Shown piece by piece: positions 29,330 through 37,646 of a stretch of DNA of 64,000 bases. The stretch is from contig CAVXAF010000004.1 in the NCBI GenBank assembly GCA_963759735.1, positions 124,001 through 188,000 of the forward strand, given 5' to 3'. Source of the DNA: Hyphomicrobium_A sp963759735 (GTDB lineage Bacteria; Pseudomonadota; Alphaproteobacteria; Rhizobiales; Hyphomicrobiaceae). Position numbers and translations under genes: made by a program. Position 1 is the first letter of the stretch; every line of letters starts with the position of its first letter. The notes beneath the pieces are model-generated. The model worked only from the letters and a program-made list of their open reading frames with translations, made no database searches and was not told the DNA's origin.

Positions 29330-29933
29330 CGCGCCGCAGATCGTATTGGGATCGGGCAGCCGTGCGCGACGAGAGATGCTTGCCGCCGCCGGCGTGCACT
29401 TCACCGTGCAGGCCGCAGACGTCGATGAGCCGGCGATCCGGGCGCGGCTTTTAGGCGAGGACGCTGGCATGGCGCCGCAGCGCATCGCCGAAGTGTTGGC
29501 AGCCGCCAAGGCCGAGGACGTGAGCGGCAAGCGGCGCGATTCAACGATTATCGGTGCCGACCAGGTGCTGGCGTTGGGCGACAAGCTGCTGAGCAAGGCG
29601 CCGAGCATCGATGCGGCGCGCGAGGCGCTGCGCCAATTGCGCGGGCGTACGCACGAATTGCACTCGGCGGTGGCACTCGCTGAGGACGGCAAGGTGACGT
29701 GGGAGCATGTCGCGACGGCACGGCTGACCATGCGAGAATTCTCCGACGAGTTCCTGGAGGACTATCTCACTCGCGCCGGCGATCGCGTCAGCCAGTCGGT
29801 CGGCGCCTATGAGCTGGAGGGGCTCGGCGTGCAGCTCTTTGAGCGCATCGAGGGAGACTATTTCACCATTCTGGGGCTGCCGCTGCTGCCTCTCCTGGGA
29901 GAGTTGCGCGCACGCGGGATGATCGCAAGATGA
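29313..29933 (+). CDS. maf: Maf-type nucleoside triphosphate pyrophosphatase
   Basis: Maf proteins hydrolyse non-canonical or pyrimidine NTPs to NMP and pyrophosphate. The N-terminal LGSGSRARREML (family SASPRR-x-L), the catalytic ADQVLAL (family GADTVV) and the SVGAYELEGLG segment before IEGDYFTILGLPLLPLL mark the family. At 206 residues it is typical. It overlaps the DUF299 gene by 17 nt and aroE by 4 nt, so the three are translationally coupled. The subfamily (YceF- or YhdE-like) is not assigned. Confidence 0.92.
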   Translation: MPATVNAPQIVLGSGSRARREMLAAAGVHFTVQAADVDEPAIRARLLGEDAGMAPQRIAEVLAAAKAEDVSGKRRDSTIIGADQVLALGDKLLSKAPSIDAAREALRQLRGRTHELHSAVALAEDGKVTWEHVATARLTMREFSDEFLEDYLTRAGDRVSQSVGAYELEGLGVQLFERIEGDYFTILGLPLLPLLGELRARGMIAR

Positions 29934-30760
29934 AACGCGCCTGCGTTATCGGCTGGCCGATCGAGCATTCGCGCTCGCCGCTGATCCACGGCTATTGGCT
30001 GCAGCACTACGGCATCGACGGAACCTACAGCAAGCAGTCGGTGCGTCCCGAAGAGGTTGCGCAATTCCTGCGTTCGCTCGCTGCGCAGGGCTTCGTCGGT
30101 TGCAACGTGACGGTGCCGCACAAGGAGGCCGCGTTTGCGCTCGCCGATGTGCGCGAGGAATCCGCGCGTGCCGTTCAAGCTGCGAACACGCTGTGGATCG
30201 AGCACGGAAAACTGCATGCGGCAAACACCGATACCTACGGGTTCATGACGCATCTCGACCATACGGTGCCCGACTGGAAAGCCCATGACGGGCCGGTTTG
30301 CGTGCTGGGCGCAGGCGGGGCGGCGCGCGCCATCGTGCACGGCTTTCTGGAAGAGGGCGTCGGCGAGGTGCGCGTTTTCAACAGGACCCGGTCGCGTGCC
30401 GAGCCCCTGGCTGAAATGTTCGGGCCGCGCGTCAAGGTGTTCGACTGGTCGAACCGCAGCGACGGCGCGCGCGAGGCGTGCGTGCTGGTCAACACGACGG
30501 CGGTGGGCCTCAAGGGGGTCGGCTCGCTGGGTGTCGACTTTGCCGGCTTCAATCCCGATTGCGTCGTGTGCGATATCGTCTATGTGCCGCTGCAGACCGA
30601 GTTCCTGGCGCAGGCGCAGAGCCATGGCTTGCGCACTGTGGATGGCTTGGGGATGCTGCTGCATCAGGCAGTGCCGGGCTTCGAGCGCTGGTTCGGGTAT
30701 CGTCCACAGGTGACGGACGAGTTACGCGCGCTCATCGTCGCCGACATCGAGAGGCACTAG
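29930..30760 (+). CDS. aroE: Shikimate dehydrogenase
   Basis: AroE reduces 3-dehydroshikimate to shikimate with NADPH. Substrate-binding SRSPLIHGYWL, the catalytic Lys65 in NVTVPHKEAAF and Asp101 in NTDTYGFM are present, followed by the Rossmann loop LGAGGAARAIVHG and the NADP-specific NRTRSRA stretch. The length of 276 residues is normal. Start ATG 29930 overlaps the maf stop (ATGA). It is part of the maf-aroE-coaE-dnaQ run common to Alphaproteobacteria. Confidence 0.96.
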   Translation: MKRACVIGWPIEHSRSPLIHGYWLQHYGIDGTYSKQSVRPEEVAQFLRSLAAQGFVGCNVTVPHKEAAFALADVREESARAVQAANTLWIEHGKLHAANTDTYGFMTHLDHTVPDWKAHDGPVCVLGAGGAARAIVHGFLEEGVGEVRVFNRTRSRAEPLAEMFGPRVKVFDWSNRSDGAREACVLVNTTAVGLKGVGSLGVDFAGFNPDCVVCDIVYVPLQTEFLAQAQSHGLRTVDGLGMLLHQAVPGFERWFGYRPQVTDELRALIVADIERH

Positions 30761-30826
30761 CGTAATGATCGGGAAATTCGTTTCCCACCTAACCAGCTTT
30801 GGCGAAATTCGGAATCAGGACACGAG

Positions 30827-31447
30827 ATGCTGATCGTCGGGCTCACCGGCTCCATAGGTATGGGGAAATCCACAGCCTCGGCTTATTTGCGTTCTCGCGG
30901 ATTGCCTGTGTTCGACGCCGACGCGGAGGTGCATCGCCTCTATGCCGGTGGAAAAGCGGTCGAGCGCATCGAGCGCGCTTTCCCCGGCACGACGACCGCC
31001 GCCGGCGTCGATCGCAACAAGCTTAGCGCGGCGCTGATCGCGCATCCCGCACGCCTGCGAGAGCTGGAGGCCATCGTGCATCCGATGGTGCGCGAGGCCG
31101 AGCGGTCGTTCCTGCGCGATGAAGCACGGCGCGCAACACCCATCGCGGTGCTGGAGATACCGTTGCTGTTCGAGGCGGGCGCCGATCGGCTGGTCGATGT
31201 GGTTGTTGTGCTCACCGCGCCGGCGGACGTCCAACAGGCGCGGCTGTTGACGCGGCCGGGCATGTCGAAGGAAAAGCTGGACCAGCTGCTGGCGCGGCAG
31301 ATGCCGGACGCCGAGAAGCGCCAGCTCGCCGATTTCATTGTGGACACCGGCTCGGGCCTAGCGCCGAGCCAGGCGGCGCTCGACGCCATTATCGGCAAGT
31401 TGCAGGCGCGCCACGGCGAAGCCTATGCGCGGCACTGGGCGACTTGA
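30827..31447 (+). CDS. coaE: Dephospho-CoA kinase
   Basis: CoaE phosphorylates dephospho-CoA, the last step of coenzyme A synthesis. P-loop GSIGMGKST at residues 8-16, the D-A-D motif (VFDADAEVHRLY), the lid-region HPMVRE and the IPLLFEAG segment are all conserved. The 206-residue length is normal. Its gene follows aroE after 66 nt and precedes dnaQ; the other CoA gene, coaA, lies 16 kb away. Confidence 0.95.
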   Translation: MLIVGLTGSIGMGKSTASAYLRSRGLPVFDADAEVHRLYAGGKAVERIERAFPGTTTAAGVDRNKLSAALIAHPARLRELEAIVHPMVREAERSFLRDEARRATPIAVLEIPLLFEAGADRLVDVVVVLTAPADVQQARLLTRPGMSKEKLDQLLARQMPDAEKRQLADFIVDTGSGLAPSQAALDAIIGKLQARHGEAYARHWAT

Positions 31448-31478
31448 CCCCGCCCTGATTCGCGGCCGATGGAAGGGT

Positions 31479-32198
31479 ATGCGCGAGATCATACTCGATA
31501 CGGAAACCACTGGCCTCAGCCCGCAGGGCGGCGACCGGCTGATCGAGATCGGCTGCATCGAGCTGGTCAATCGCATCCCCTCGGGGCGCGAGTTCCACTG
31601 CTTCGTGAACCCCGATCGCGACGTGCCGGCGGAAGCGGTCGCGGTGCATGGGCTGACCGGCGACTTCCTCAAGGACAAGCCGCGCTTCGCCGAAGTGGCC
31701 GGCGCCTTCCTGCAGTTCATCGCAGAGGATGCGATCGTCATTCACAACGCGGCGTTCGACATCGGATTTCTCAATTACGAGCTGGGGCGGCTGTCGCTCG
31801 GACCGATCCCCATGGACCGCGTGACGTGCACGCTGCAGTTGGCGCGGCGCCGTCATCCTGCCGGTCCCAACAACCTCGATGCACTGTGCAAGCGCTACGG
31901 CATCGACAACACCAAGCGCACCAAGCACGGGGCACTCGTCGACTCGCTGCTGCTGGCCGAGGTGTACATCGAGCTGCTGGGCGTGCGTCAGGCGGCGTTC
32001 GTCGATTTCGTCGTCGAGGGCGCGGGGCCGATGGGCGGGGAGCTGGCGCCGCTCAACCGCGGCAATGCAATGTCGCGGCCGACGCCATTGCCCTCGCGCC
32101 TGTCGCCCGAGCTGGAAGCAGCGCACGCGGCCTTCGTCGAGACGCTGGGCGAGAAGGCGATCTGGCGCCGCTTCCTGGTGCCTGCCGGCGACGCCTAG
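31479..32198 (+). CDS. dnaQ: DNA polymerase III epsilon subunit (proofreading exonuclease)
   Basis: DnaQ is the 3'-5' proofreading exonuclease of the replicase. It is a DEDDh nuclease: the Exo I motif DTETTG, Exo II HNAAFDIGFLNYEL and Exo III HGALVDSLLLAEVY are complete. Start ATG 31479 begins MREIILDTETTG, the family start, 31 nt after coaE. The 239 residues include a C-terminal extension that normally carries the alpha-subunit contact. It converges with secB. Confidence 0.95.
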   Translation: MREIILDTETTGLSPQGGDRLIEIGCIELVNRIPSGREFHCFVNPDRDVPAEAVAVHGLTGDFLKDKPRFAEVAGAFLQFIAEDAIVIHNAAFDIGFLNYELGRLSLGPIPMDRVTCTLQLARRRHPAGPNNLDALCKRYGIDNTKRTKHGALVDSLLLAEVYIELLGVRQAAFVDFVVEGAGPMGGELAPLNRGNAMSRPTPLPSRLSPELEAAHAAFVETLGEKAIWRRFLVPAGDA

Positions 32199-32203
32199 CA
32201 CGG

Positions 32204-32716
32204 CTAGTTCTTCGGCGCCTCGGCGGCCTGGGCAAGCATCTCCTGCTGACGACGCAGGTAGAGCGATGCGAAATCGAACGGATCGAGCAGCAGCGGCGGG
32301 AAGCCGCCTTCGCGCGTCAAGTCGGCGGCGATGCGGCGCAAGAACGGGAAGAGGATCGACGGGCAGTTGACGAGCAGGAATGGCTCGAGCGACTTCTCGG
32401 GGATGTTCTCGATTTTGAACAGGCCGGCGTAGACGATCTCGAGCTGGTATATTTCGCCGAGCTTGTTGGACGCCTGGGCGTTGAAGTCGATCGAGCTCTC
32501 GTAGAGTGACGGGCCCACCCCCTTGGCGCCGACGTTGATCGACAGCTGCAGGTTCGGCTGGTCGCCAGGATCCTTGATCAGCTTCTCAATGTTTGGGTTC
32601 TCGAACGACAGATCCTTGATGTACTGCGCTACGACCTTCACCTGCACGGGAGGCGGGGAAGTCTGCGCCGCTTCTTCGGTCTTGCCGTTGCCATTGCCTG
32701 AGGTCGAACTGGCCAT
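32204..32716 (-). CDS. secB: Protein-export chaperone SecB
   Basis: SecB is a tetrameric chaperone that keeps preproteins unfolded for SecA. The 170-residue protein has the family core VKVVAQYIKDLSFENPN, NVGAKG, YQLEIVYAGLFKIENIP, and the LVNCPSILFPFLRRIAADLTREGGFPPLLLDPFDFASLY block. The N-terminus is a flexible Ser/Gly/Asn-rich lead; ATG 32716 was chosen and the open frame upstream is unsupported. It is convergent with dnaQ, with 5 nt between stops. Confidence 0.96.
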   Translation of the reverse strand: MASSTSGNGNGKTEEAAQTSPPPVQVKVVAQYIKDLSFENPNIEKLIKDPGDQPNLQLSINVGAKGVGPSLYESSIDFNAQASNKLGEIYQLEIVYAGLFKIENIPEKSLEPFLLVNCPSILFPFLRRIAADLTREGGFPPLLLDPFDFASLYLRRQQEMLAQAAEAPKN

Positions 32717-32804
32717 CGAATGCGCTTCCGTGCCGAGGTTGTGGGTTGGAGGCGGGTAGCTAACACGCGGGGTCAGCGGCGACAATGTCGAAGGCCGAGG
32801 TGAG

Positions 32805-33287
32805 CTAACGCTTGTCGTCGTCGTCGAGGCGCTGATAGGTGCCTTCGATGACGATCGGCTCGGCCGGCCTTGAGGTGCGCGGCGGCGCGGCCGCAGTTGG
32901 CGCGGCTTGCGGGCGGCGCGTGGCGGCAAAGCTGGGGAGCACGGAGCGCAACAGGTGGCGGCGAAGCGGCGGAAAGAGCAGCGCCAGCCCGATGGCGTCA
33001 GTGATGAAGCCGGGAACGATGAGCAGGCAGCCGGCGGCCATCGCGGCATAGGTGTCGACGAGCGAAGGGATTGCCTTACCGCCCTGGCTCATGCTGTCGA
33101 ACATGCGGCCGAACATGGCGACACCCTGACGGCGGATGATCAGCATGCCCGCAATGGCGGACAGAAAGAGCAGCCCCAACGTCGCCCAGAATCCGATCCA
33201 CTGTCCGGCCAGGATCAAGAGCATGATCTCAAGGAACGGCAGGGCGAGCAGGAGCATTATCGGGAGCAGGCGCAAGGGCGACATCAT
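32805..33287 (-). CDS. fxsA: FxsA family cytoplasmic-membrane protein
   Basis: FxsA-family inner-membrane protein (in E. coli it suppresses F-plasmid exclusion of phage T7). The 160 residues include an N-terminal helix pair (LRLLPIMLLLALPFLEIMLLI and FWATLGLLFLSAIAGMLIIRRQG), a short soluble part and a third segment (AGCLLIVPGFITDAIGLALLFPPLR), then a Pro/Ala-rich tail. The PGFITDAIGL motif is the family hallmark. It is divergent from the Tim44-like gene and next to secB, a standard alphaproteobacterial order. Confidence 0.9.
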   Translation of the reverse strand: MMSPLRLLPIMLLLALPFLEIMLLILAGQWIGFWATLGLLFLSAIAGMLIIRRQGVAMFGRMFDSMSQGGKAIPSLVDTYAAMAAGCLLIVPGFITDAIGLALLFPPLRRHLLRSVLPSFAATRRPQAAPTAAAPPRTSRPAEPIVIEGTYQRLDDDDKR

Positions 33288-33544
33288 GGACGTCTATTCA
33301 TCTCCTGCTAGCTGATTGTTGAGCATGCGGACGCGATCCTGGGTGCAAATGGCGGTGCGTCAGTGCAATCGGGTTGGCATCCCTGCTTTTGTGTCCTACC
33401 TTTGTAGGGAGAACCATCTTAACCCCTTGATGGCGGATCGGATCAGAGGCCCCGTTGCTCCCTGGACTTGGGCTTCCTTAAGACGCGATCATATATATTG
33501 GTCGTTTCCAGTCACGCTGTTGATTGCCAGGAAGGCAGCCGCCC

Positions 33545-34288
33545 ATGGAGAAGATTGATCTCTTCACCCTCATCTCGCTCATTGTCGCGGTCATCGTGGT
33601 ATTGAAGCTGAGAAGCGTTCTCGGACGCCGAACGGGTGATGAGGAAGCACGCGTCGAGCGCTATCGGGCCGAGCGGGCACGACAGGGAACGCCGGCCGCC
33701 GCCAGCGACAACGTCGTCGCCATGCCGCGCCGCGAGCGCGATGCCGCAGCCGCTGCACCGGCAGCCGAAGTGACGCAGGCCGACGCCGAAGAGCGCATCA
33801 AGACCTACCCGAGCGTGGAAGCGGCGGCGCGATCCGGCCTGATCGAGGTGGCGCGTCTTGATCCCGCGTTCGATCCCGACACCTTCATCCGCGGCGCCAA
33901 ACAGGCGTACGAGATGATCGTCACGGCGTTCGCCGAGGGCAACCGCAAGCTGCTGAAGGACCTGCTGAGCCGCGAGGTCTACGATGGCTTCAACGGCGCG
34001 ATCACTGATCGGGAATCGCGCAACGAGCAGGTCGACCAGAGCTTCGTCGGCATCGACAAGGCCGACATCGTCGAATCGGAAGTGAAGAGCGGCATTGCCT
34101 CGATCACCGTCCGCTTCGTCAGTCAGCTGATCTCGGCGACGCGCGACAAGGCGGGCGCTATCATCAACGGCGATCCGCAGCGCATCAAGGAAGTTACCGA
34201 CATCTGGACGTTCAGCCGCGACATCTCGACGGCAAAGACGCGCGCCAATCCGAACTGGCGCCTCATCGCCACGCAGTCGCCGGCTTGA
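33545..34288 (+). CDS. Tim44/TimA family inner-membrane protein
   Basis: A 247-residue Tim44-like domain protein. An N-terminal membrane anchor (IDLFTLISLIVAVIVVLKL) is followed by a charged linker, then the Tim44 domain from about residue 90 (FIRGAKQAYEMIVTAFAEGNRKLLKDLLS, then VRFVSQLISATRDKAG, and the closing DIWTFSRDISTAKTRANPNWRLIAT). In mitochondria Tim44 tethers the import motor; in Caulobacter the homologue TimA has been linked to the membrane. Start ATG 33545 has AGGAAGG upstream; an open frame to 33524 is not needed. Confidence 0.92.
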   Translation: MEKIDLFTLISLIVAVIVVLKLRSVLGRRTGDEEARVERYRAERARQGTPAAASDNVVAMPRRERDAAAAAPAAEVTQADAEERIKTYPSVEAAARSGLIEVARLDPAFDPDTFIRGAKQAYEMIVTAFAEGNRKLLKDLLSREVYDGFNGAITDRESRNEQVDQSFVGIDKADIVESEVKSGIASITVRFVSQLISATRDKAGAIINGDPQRIKEVTDIWTFSRDISTAKTRANPNWRLIATQSPA

Positions 34289-34375
34289 AGTGCAACGCGC
34301 GCGGGCGCGCGCTGGGGAGACGCTTGGCTCGCGCCCACGGCGGCGCAGGCATCGAGGGGGAAGGCGCACGCGACC

Positions 34376-35755
34376 ATGGTCGGTATCTGCGCCCTGGCTG
34401 CAGTGAGATGGAGGGCGGCGGCGTCGGTCGCTGCCTTGTTCGTGGTCGCGCTATGCTCGACTGCTCCCGCCTTCGCCGAGCCCACTAGCGCCACCCCGCC
34501 GCCACCCGCTGCATCTCAACCCGGCCAGCCCGCCAAGCCTGCGATGAGCCAAGCTCCCAAGCCATCGAAACCCGCCGCCAAGCCGGCCACGGCCAAGCCT
34601 CCCGAGGCAACGCTCGAAGCGTTGACCTTTGCCGATCTACCGGGCTGGGAGAGCGACGATCACTTCGCCGCCTTCAAGACGTTTCTGAAATCGTGCGAGG
34701 CGGTGATCAAGGCTTCGAGCAAGGCCCCGACGCGCGTCGGCGCACAATGCAAGGTCCCGGCGGGGGATCTGGCGGTCGCCTGCCGCGCCGCGATCGACTT
34801 GAAGCCGAGCAAGTCCGCCGCCAAAACCTTCTTCGAAACGCAGTTCGTGCCGCACAGGGTCGCGCACGCCAAGGCCGAGGGGCTGCTGACCGGCTATTAC
34901 GAGCCGGTGCTGGAGGGCTCGCGCACCCCGCAGGGCAAGTTCCAGACGCCGGTCTACAAGCGCCCGACCGACCTCGTGAATATCGTTGAGGAAGCCGATC
35001 GCGCCTCCAAGCCCGACGGGCTGACGCACGTGCGCCAGACGGCCGACGGCACATCCGTATTCCCGACGCGTGGGGAGATCGAGCAGGGGGCGCTGACCGG
35101 CAAGGGACTGGAGCTGCTGTATCTCGAAGACCCGGTGGAAGTGTTCTTTATGCATATCCAGGGTTCGGGGCGCATCCATCTCACCGACGGCACGACGGTG
35201 CGCATCAACTACGACGGCAAGAATGGGCACCCCTATTCTTCGATCGGACGCTACCTGATCGACAACAAGATCCTTCCCGCCAACCGGATGTCGATGCAGG
35301 CGCTCGGCAAGTGGCTGCGCGAGGACAAGGAGCGCGGCCAGAAGGTGATGTGGCAGAACCGCTCGTTCATCTTTTTCCGCGAGCTGGGCGATGAGGACGG
35401 CCCGATGGGTGCCATGGGGGTGGTGTTGACCCCGGGGCGCAGCCTCGCCGTCGATACCGGCTACCACACGCTCGGCACGCCGCTCTATCTGAGTGTGCCG
35501 AAGCTTTCGCCGGCCAAAAAAGGCGCGGGCTTTAATCGTTTGATGGTGGCGCAGGACGTAGGCTCGGCCATCAAGGGTGCGGAGCGTGGCGACATTTACT
35601 TCGGGTCCGGCGACGAAGCCGGCAAGCTGGCGGGCACGACCAAGCACGCGGGGAATTTCTTCGTGCTGCTTCCCGCCGCCACGCATGCCGCCGGTCAGGG
35701 CATAAGGTTCGGCGAGCGCCTGCAATGGCAAACGATCGTGAAGGGCGCCCCCTGA
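34376..35755 (+). CDS. mltA: Membrane-bound lytic murein transglycosylase A
   Basis: MltA cleaves peptidoglycan glycan strands with 1,6-anhydro ring formation. The 459-residue protein has a signal peptide (SVAALFVVALCSTAPAFA) and a Pro/Ala/Lys-rich low-complexity linker (~residues 36-80). The MltA domain follows: GLLTGYYEPVLEGSR, HIQGSGRIHL, GYHTLGTPLYL, and the catalytic-Asp segment AQDVGSAIKGAERGDIYFGSG. No lipobox cysteine is seen, so it is probably periplasmic or anchored differently. It overlaps smr by 31 nt and follows the Tim44-like gene, a conserved alphaproteobacterial trio. Confidence 0.93.
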   Translation: MVGICALAAVRWRAAASVAALFVVALCSTAPAFAEPTSATPPPPAASQPGQPAKPAMSQAPKPSKPAAKPATAKPPEATLEALTFADLPGWESDDHFAAFKTFLKSCEAVIKASSKAPTRVGAQCKVPAGDLAVACRAAIDLKPSKSAAKTFFETQFVPHRVAHAKAEGLLTGYYEPVLEGSRTPQGKFQTPVYKRPTDLVNIVEEADRASKPDGLTHVRQTADGTSVFPTRGEIEQGALTGKGLELLYLEDPVEVFFMHIQGSGRIHLTDGTTVRINYDGKNGHPYSSIGRYLIDNKILPANRMSMQALGKWLREDKERGQKVMWQNRSFIFFRELGDEDGPMGAMGVVLTPGRSLAVDTGYHTLGTPLYLSVPKLSPAKKGAGFNRLMVAQDVGSAIKGAERGDIYFGSGDEAGKLAGTTKHAGNFFVLLPAATHAAGQGIRFGERLQWQTIVKGAP

Positions 35756-36408
35756 AATCGCCACCGGGCAAGAAGGCTCCCGCCCGGCTATCGCCAGAAG
35801 AGCGCGAGCTCTGGGAGCATACGGCGCGTTCGCTGGAGCCCATCAAGCGCAAGAAGGGACGCGTGCACGCCGCGCTCGAAGATGTCATCGAGGCACCGGA
35901 CGCCAAGCGCCAGCCGGCGACGCCGGCCCTCCCACCAAAGCCCGCCGCGCGCGTATCGCCGCCACCGACCGCCAAATTTACGCCAGCTCCGCCACCGCCG
36001 ACGCCGCTGGCGCTCGAGCGCCGCAAGGCGCGAAAGCTCGGCTCGGGGCGAACGGAGATCGAAGCGCGCATAGACTTGCACGGCATGCGCCAGGCGGAGG
36101 CGCACGACGCCTTGGTCCGCTTCCTGCTGCGTGCCCACGCCAACGGCAAGCGCTGGGTACTGGTGATCACCGGCAAGGGTGCGCCGCGGCGCACGGCGCT
36201 GGATGAGCGTCTGGAGCACGAGGGCAACGAGCGCGGCATCCTGCGGCGCAACGTGCCGCGCTGGCTCGGCGAGCCGACGGTCGCGCCGATCGTCATCGGC
36301 TTCACCACGGCGGCGATCAATCACGGCGGCGAGGGAGCCCTTTACGTGCACCTGCGCAAGCGCGGCGGTCGCGCGACTCCGACGACTGATCCCCAGCGGT
36401 TCGGCTAA
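35725..36408 (+). CDS. Smr/MutS2 C-terminal domain protein
   Basis: A 227-residue protein with a Smr domain at residues ~110-205: IDLHGMRQAEAHDALVRFL carries the LDxH-type motif and VLVITGKG the T-G-x-G motif of Smr endonucleases. The N-terminal half is basic and Pro-rich (KSPPGKKAPARLSPEERELW, then KPAARVSPPPT). The nuclease target in bacteria is unsettled (ribosome rescue and DNA repair have been proposed). It overlaps mltA by 31 nt, an unusually long overlap, and ends 7 nt from the convergent ialB-like gene. Confidence 0.88.
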   Translation: MANDREGRPLKSPPGKKAPARLSPEERELWEHTARSLEPIKRKKGRVHAALEDVIEAPDAKRQPATPALPPKPAARVSPPPTAKFTPAPPPPTPLALERRKARKLGSGRTEIEARIDLHGMRQAEAHDALVRFLLRAHANGKRWVLVITGKGAPRRTALDERLEHEGNERGILRRNVPRWLGEPTVAPIVIGFTTAAINHGGEGALYVHLRKRGGRATPTTDPQRFG

Positions 36409-36415
36409 AGGCCGG

Positions 36416-36916
36416 CTACGGGCAGGTGGCGGCGAGCTTATCCAGCGCGGCGCTGAGACCCGACAACGAGTAGGTGTCGGTCGTTGCGGTGCCGCGCGCC
36501 GAGACAGCTTTGACGAAGGCGTTCGAACCCTTCTTCAAGGCCTCGACCAGCTTCAGCTCCTCGTTCTGATCGGAGACGAAGCCGCGCTCGCCTTTGACGA
36601 ACAGCTTGAAGGTCTCGGTGCCGACAGTGACCGACATCTCGGCGTCCGGCTTGACCGGGTAGCCGACCTTGACGCTGGGCTCGGTCTTCACGCCCTCTTT
36701 CGGCCAGGCGGAGATGTAGAAGAAAATCGGACCGCGGTTGGCGCCGAGCGGTTCGACCGCCTGCGGCTGGGCGGCGATGAAACACACGTCCTTCGGTGTC
36801 GCCGCGTCCGCGTAGAGACTCCACGAGCCCTGCTTCTCGACGAGATCGACCGTCTGTGCGGCGGCCGCGCCGACAAATGCAAATGCCAAGATGGCCGACG
36901 CCATGGTTGTGCGCAT
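36416..36916 (-). CDS. IalB-like invasion-associated locus B family protein
   Basis: A 166-residue secreted protein of the IalB family, first described in Bartonella and widespread in Rhizobiales, where its role is mostly unknown. A signal peptide (RTTMASAILAFAFVGAAAAQ) is followed by the domain features GSWSLYAD, DVCFIAAQPQ, ISAWPKEGVKTEPSVKVGYP and KGERGFV. Start at 36916 has a GGAGG site; the open frame upstream is probably not translated. Monocistronic, convergent with smr. Confidence 0.85.
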   Translation of the reverse strand: MRTTMASAILAFAFVGAAAAQTVDLVEKQGSWSLYADAATPKDVCFIAAQPQAVEPLGANRGPIFFYISAWPKEGVKTEPSVKVGYPVKPDAEMSVTVGTETFKLFVKGERGFVSDQNEELKLVEALKKGSNAFVKAVSARGTATTDTYSLSGLSAALDKLAATCP

Positions 36917-36998
36917 AAGGCTCCCTCCCCGAAGAAAGCGCGAATTTTGCGTAAGCATATGCACCCTTACGGGCGGCTGTCACCCGTCCCGCGCGATC

Positions 36999-37541
36999 TT
37001 ACCCCCGGCTTCTCGCCGGGCGTGGCCGCACGCCGGGCCCGCCTTCGCCCACCGGCCGGTCCGCAAAGCGGGCAAGCGACCGTGTGCGGTCGTACATAAC
37101 GATAGCGCCAGCCATGGCGACGTTGACGCAGAAGCTGGTCGGGATGCGCACCACGTAGTCGCAGCGGGCGAGCAGGTCGTCCGACAGCGACCCCTGCTCG
37201 GGGCCGAGCACATACGCGGCCTTCAACGGATGCCGGAAGCTTGGAAGATCAATAGCGGTATCAAGGAGTTCGATCCCGACGAGCTTGCAGCCCTGCGGCA
37301 ATGCCATGGCATCGAGCGACGGCCAGTTGTAGTGCGGCAGGTGCAGCTGCGTCTTGGAGGTGTCGGCGAAGGCCTCGAGCGCCCGGTAGGTGGCGCCGAC
37401 CGTGAACGTGAAGCTCGCCCCGAAGCCGTGCGCCGAACGCATCAGGTTACCGAGGTTCAGGGATTTCGACATCCGCTCGGCGCCGATGGCGAAATATCCA
37501 CGTGCGTTGGGCGGCCAGCCGTCGGTCACTCGTTCGGTCAT
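36999..37541 (-). CDS. TrmH/SpoU-family RNA methyltransferase
   Basis: A 180-residue SPOUT methyltransferase. The three SpoU motifs are present: NLGNLMRSAHGFGA (motif 1), YVLGPEQGSLSDDLLARCDYVVRIP (motif 2) and SFCVNVAMAGAIVMYDR (motif 3), which together form the SAM-binding knot. Start ATG 37541 was chosen; an upstream open frame overlaps the divergent oxidoreductase. The protein is short and lacks the TrmL/TrmH extra domains, so its RNA target cannot be assigned. The C-terminus is Arg/Pro-rich. Confidence 0.88.
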   Translation of the reverse strand: MTERVTDGWPPNARGYFAIGAERMSKSLNLGNLMRSAHGFGASFTFTVGATYRALEAFADTSKTQLHLPHYNWPSLDAMALPQGCKLVGIELLDTAIDLPSFRHPLKAAYVLGPEQGSLSDDLLARCDYVVRIPTSFCVNVAMAGAIVMYDRTRSLARFADRPVGEGGPGVRPRPARSRG

Positions 37542-37646
37542 CGCGGATACTCGGCGGATCTCGGGGCGCGTCTGCTTGCGGCTGGCTGCGGGGCGTGGTG
37601 GAAGGGCAAGCAAGATGCGATTTGCCCTGCCGGCGGGAGGTTTTAC

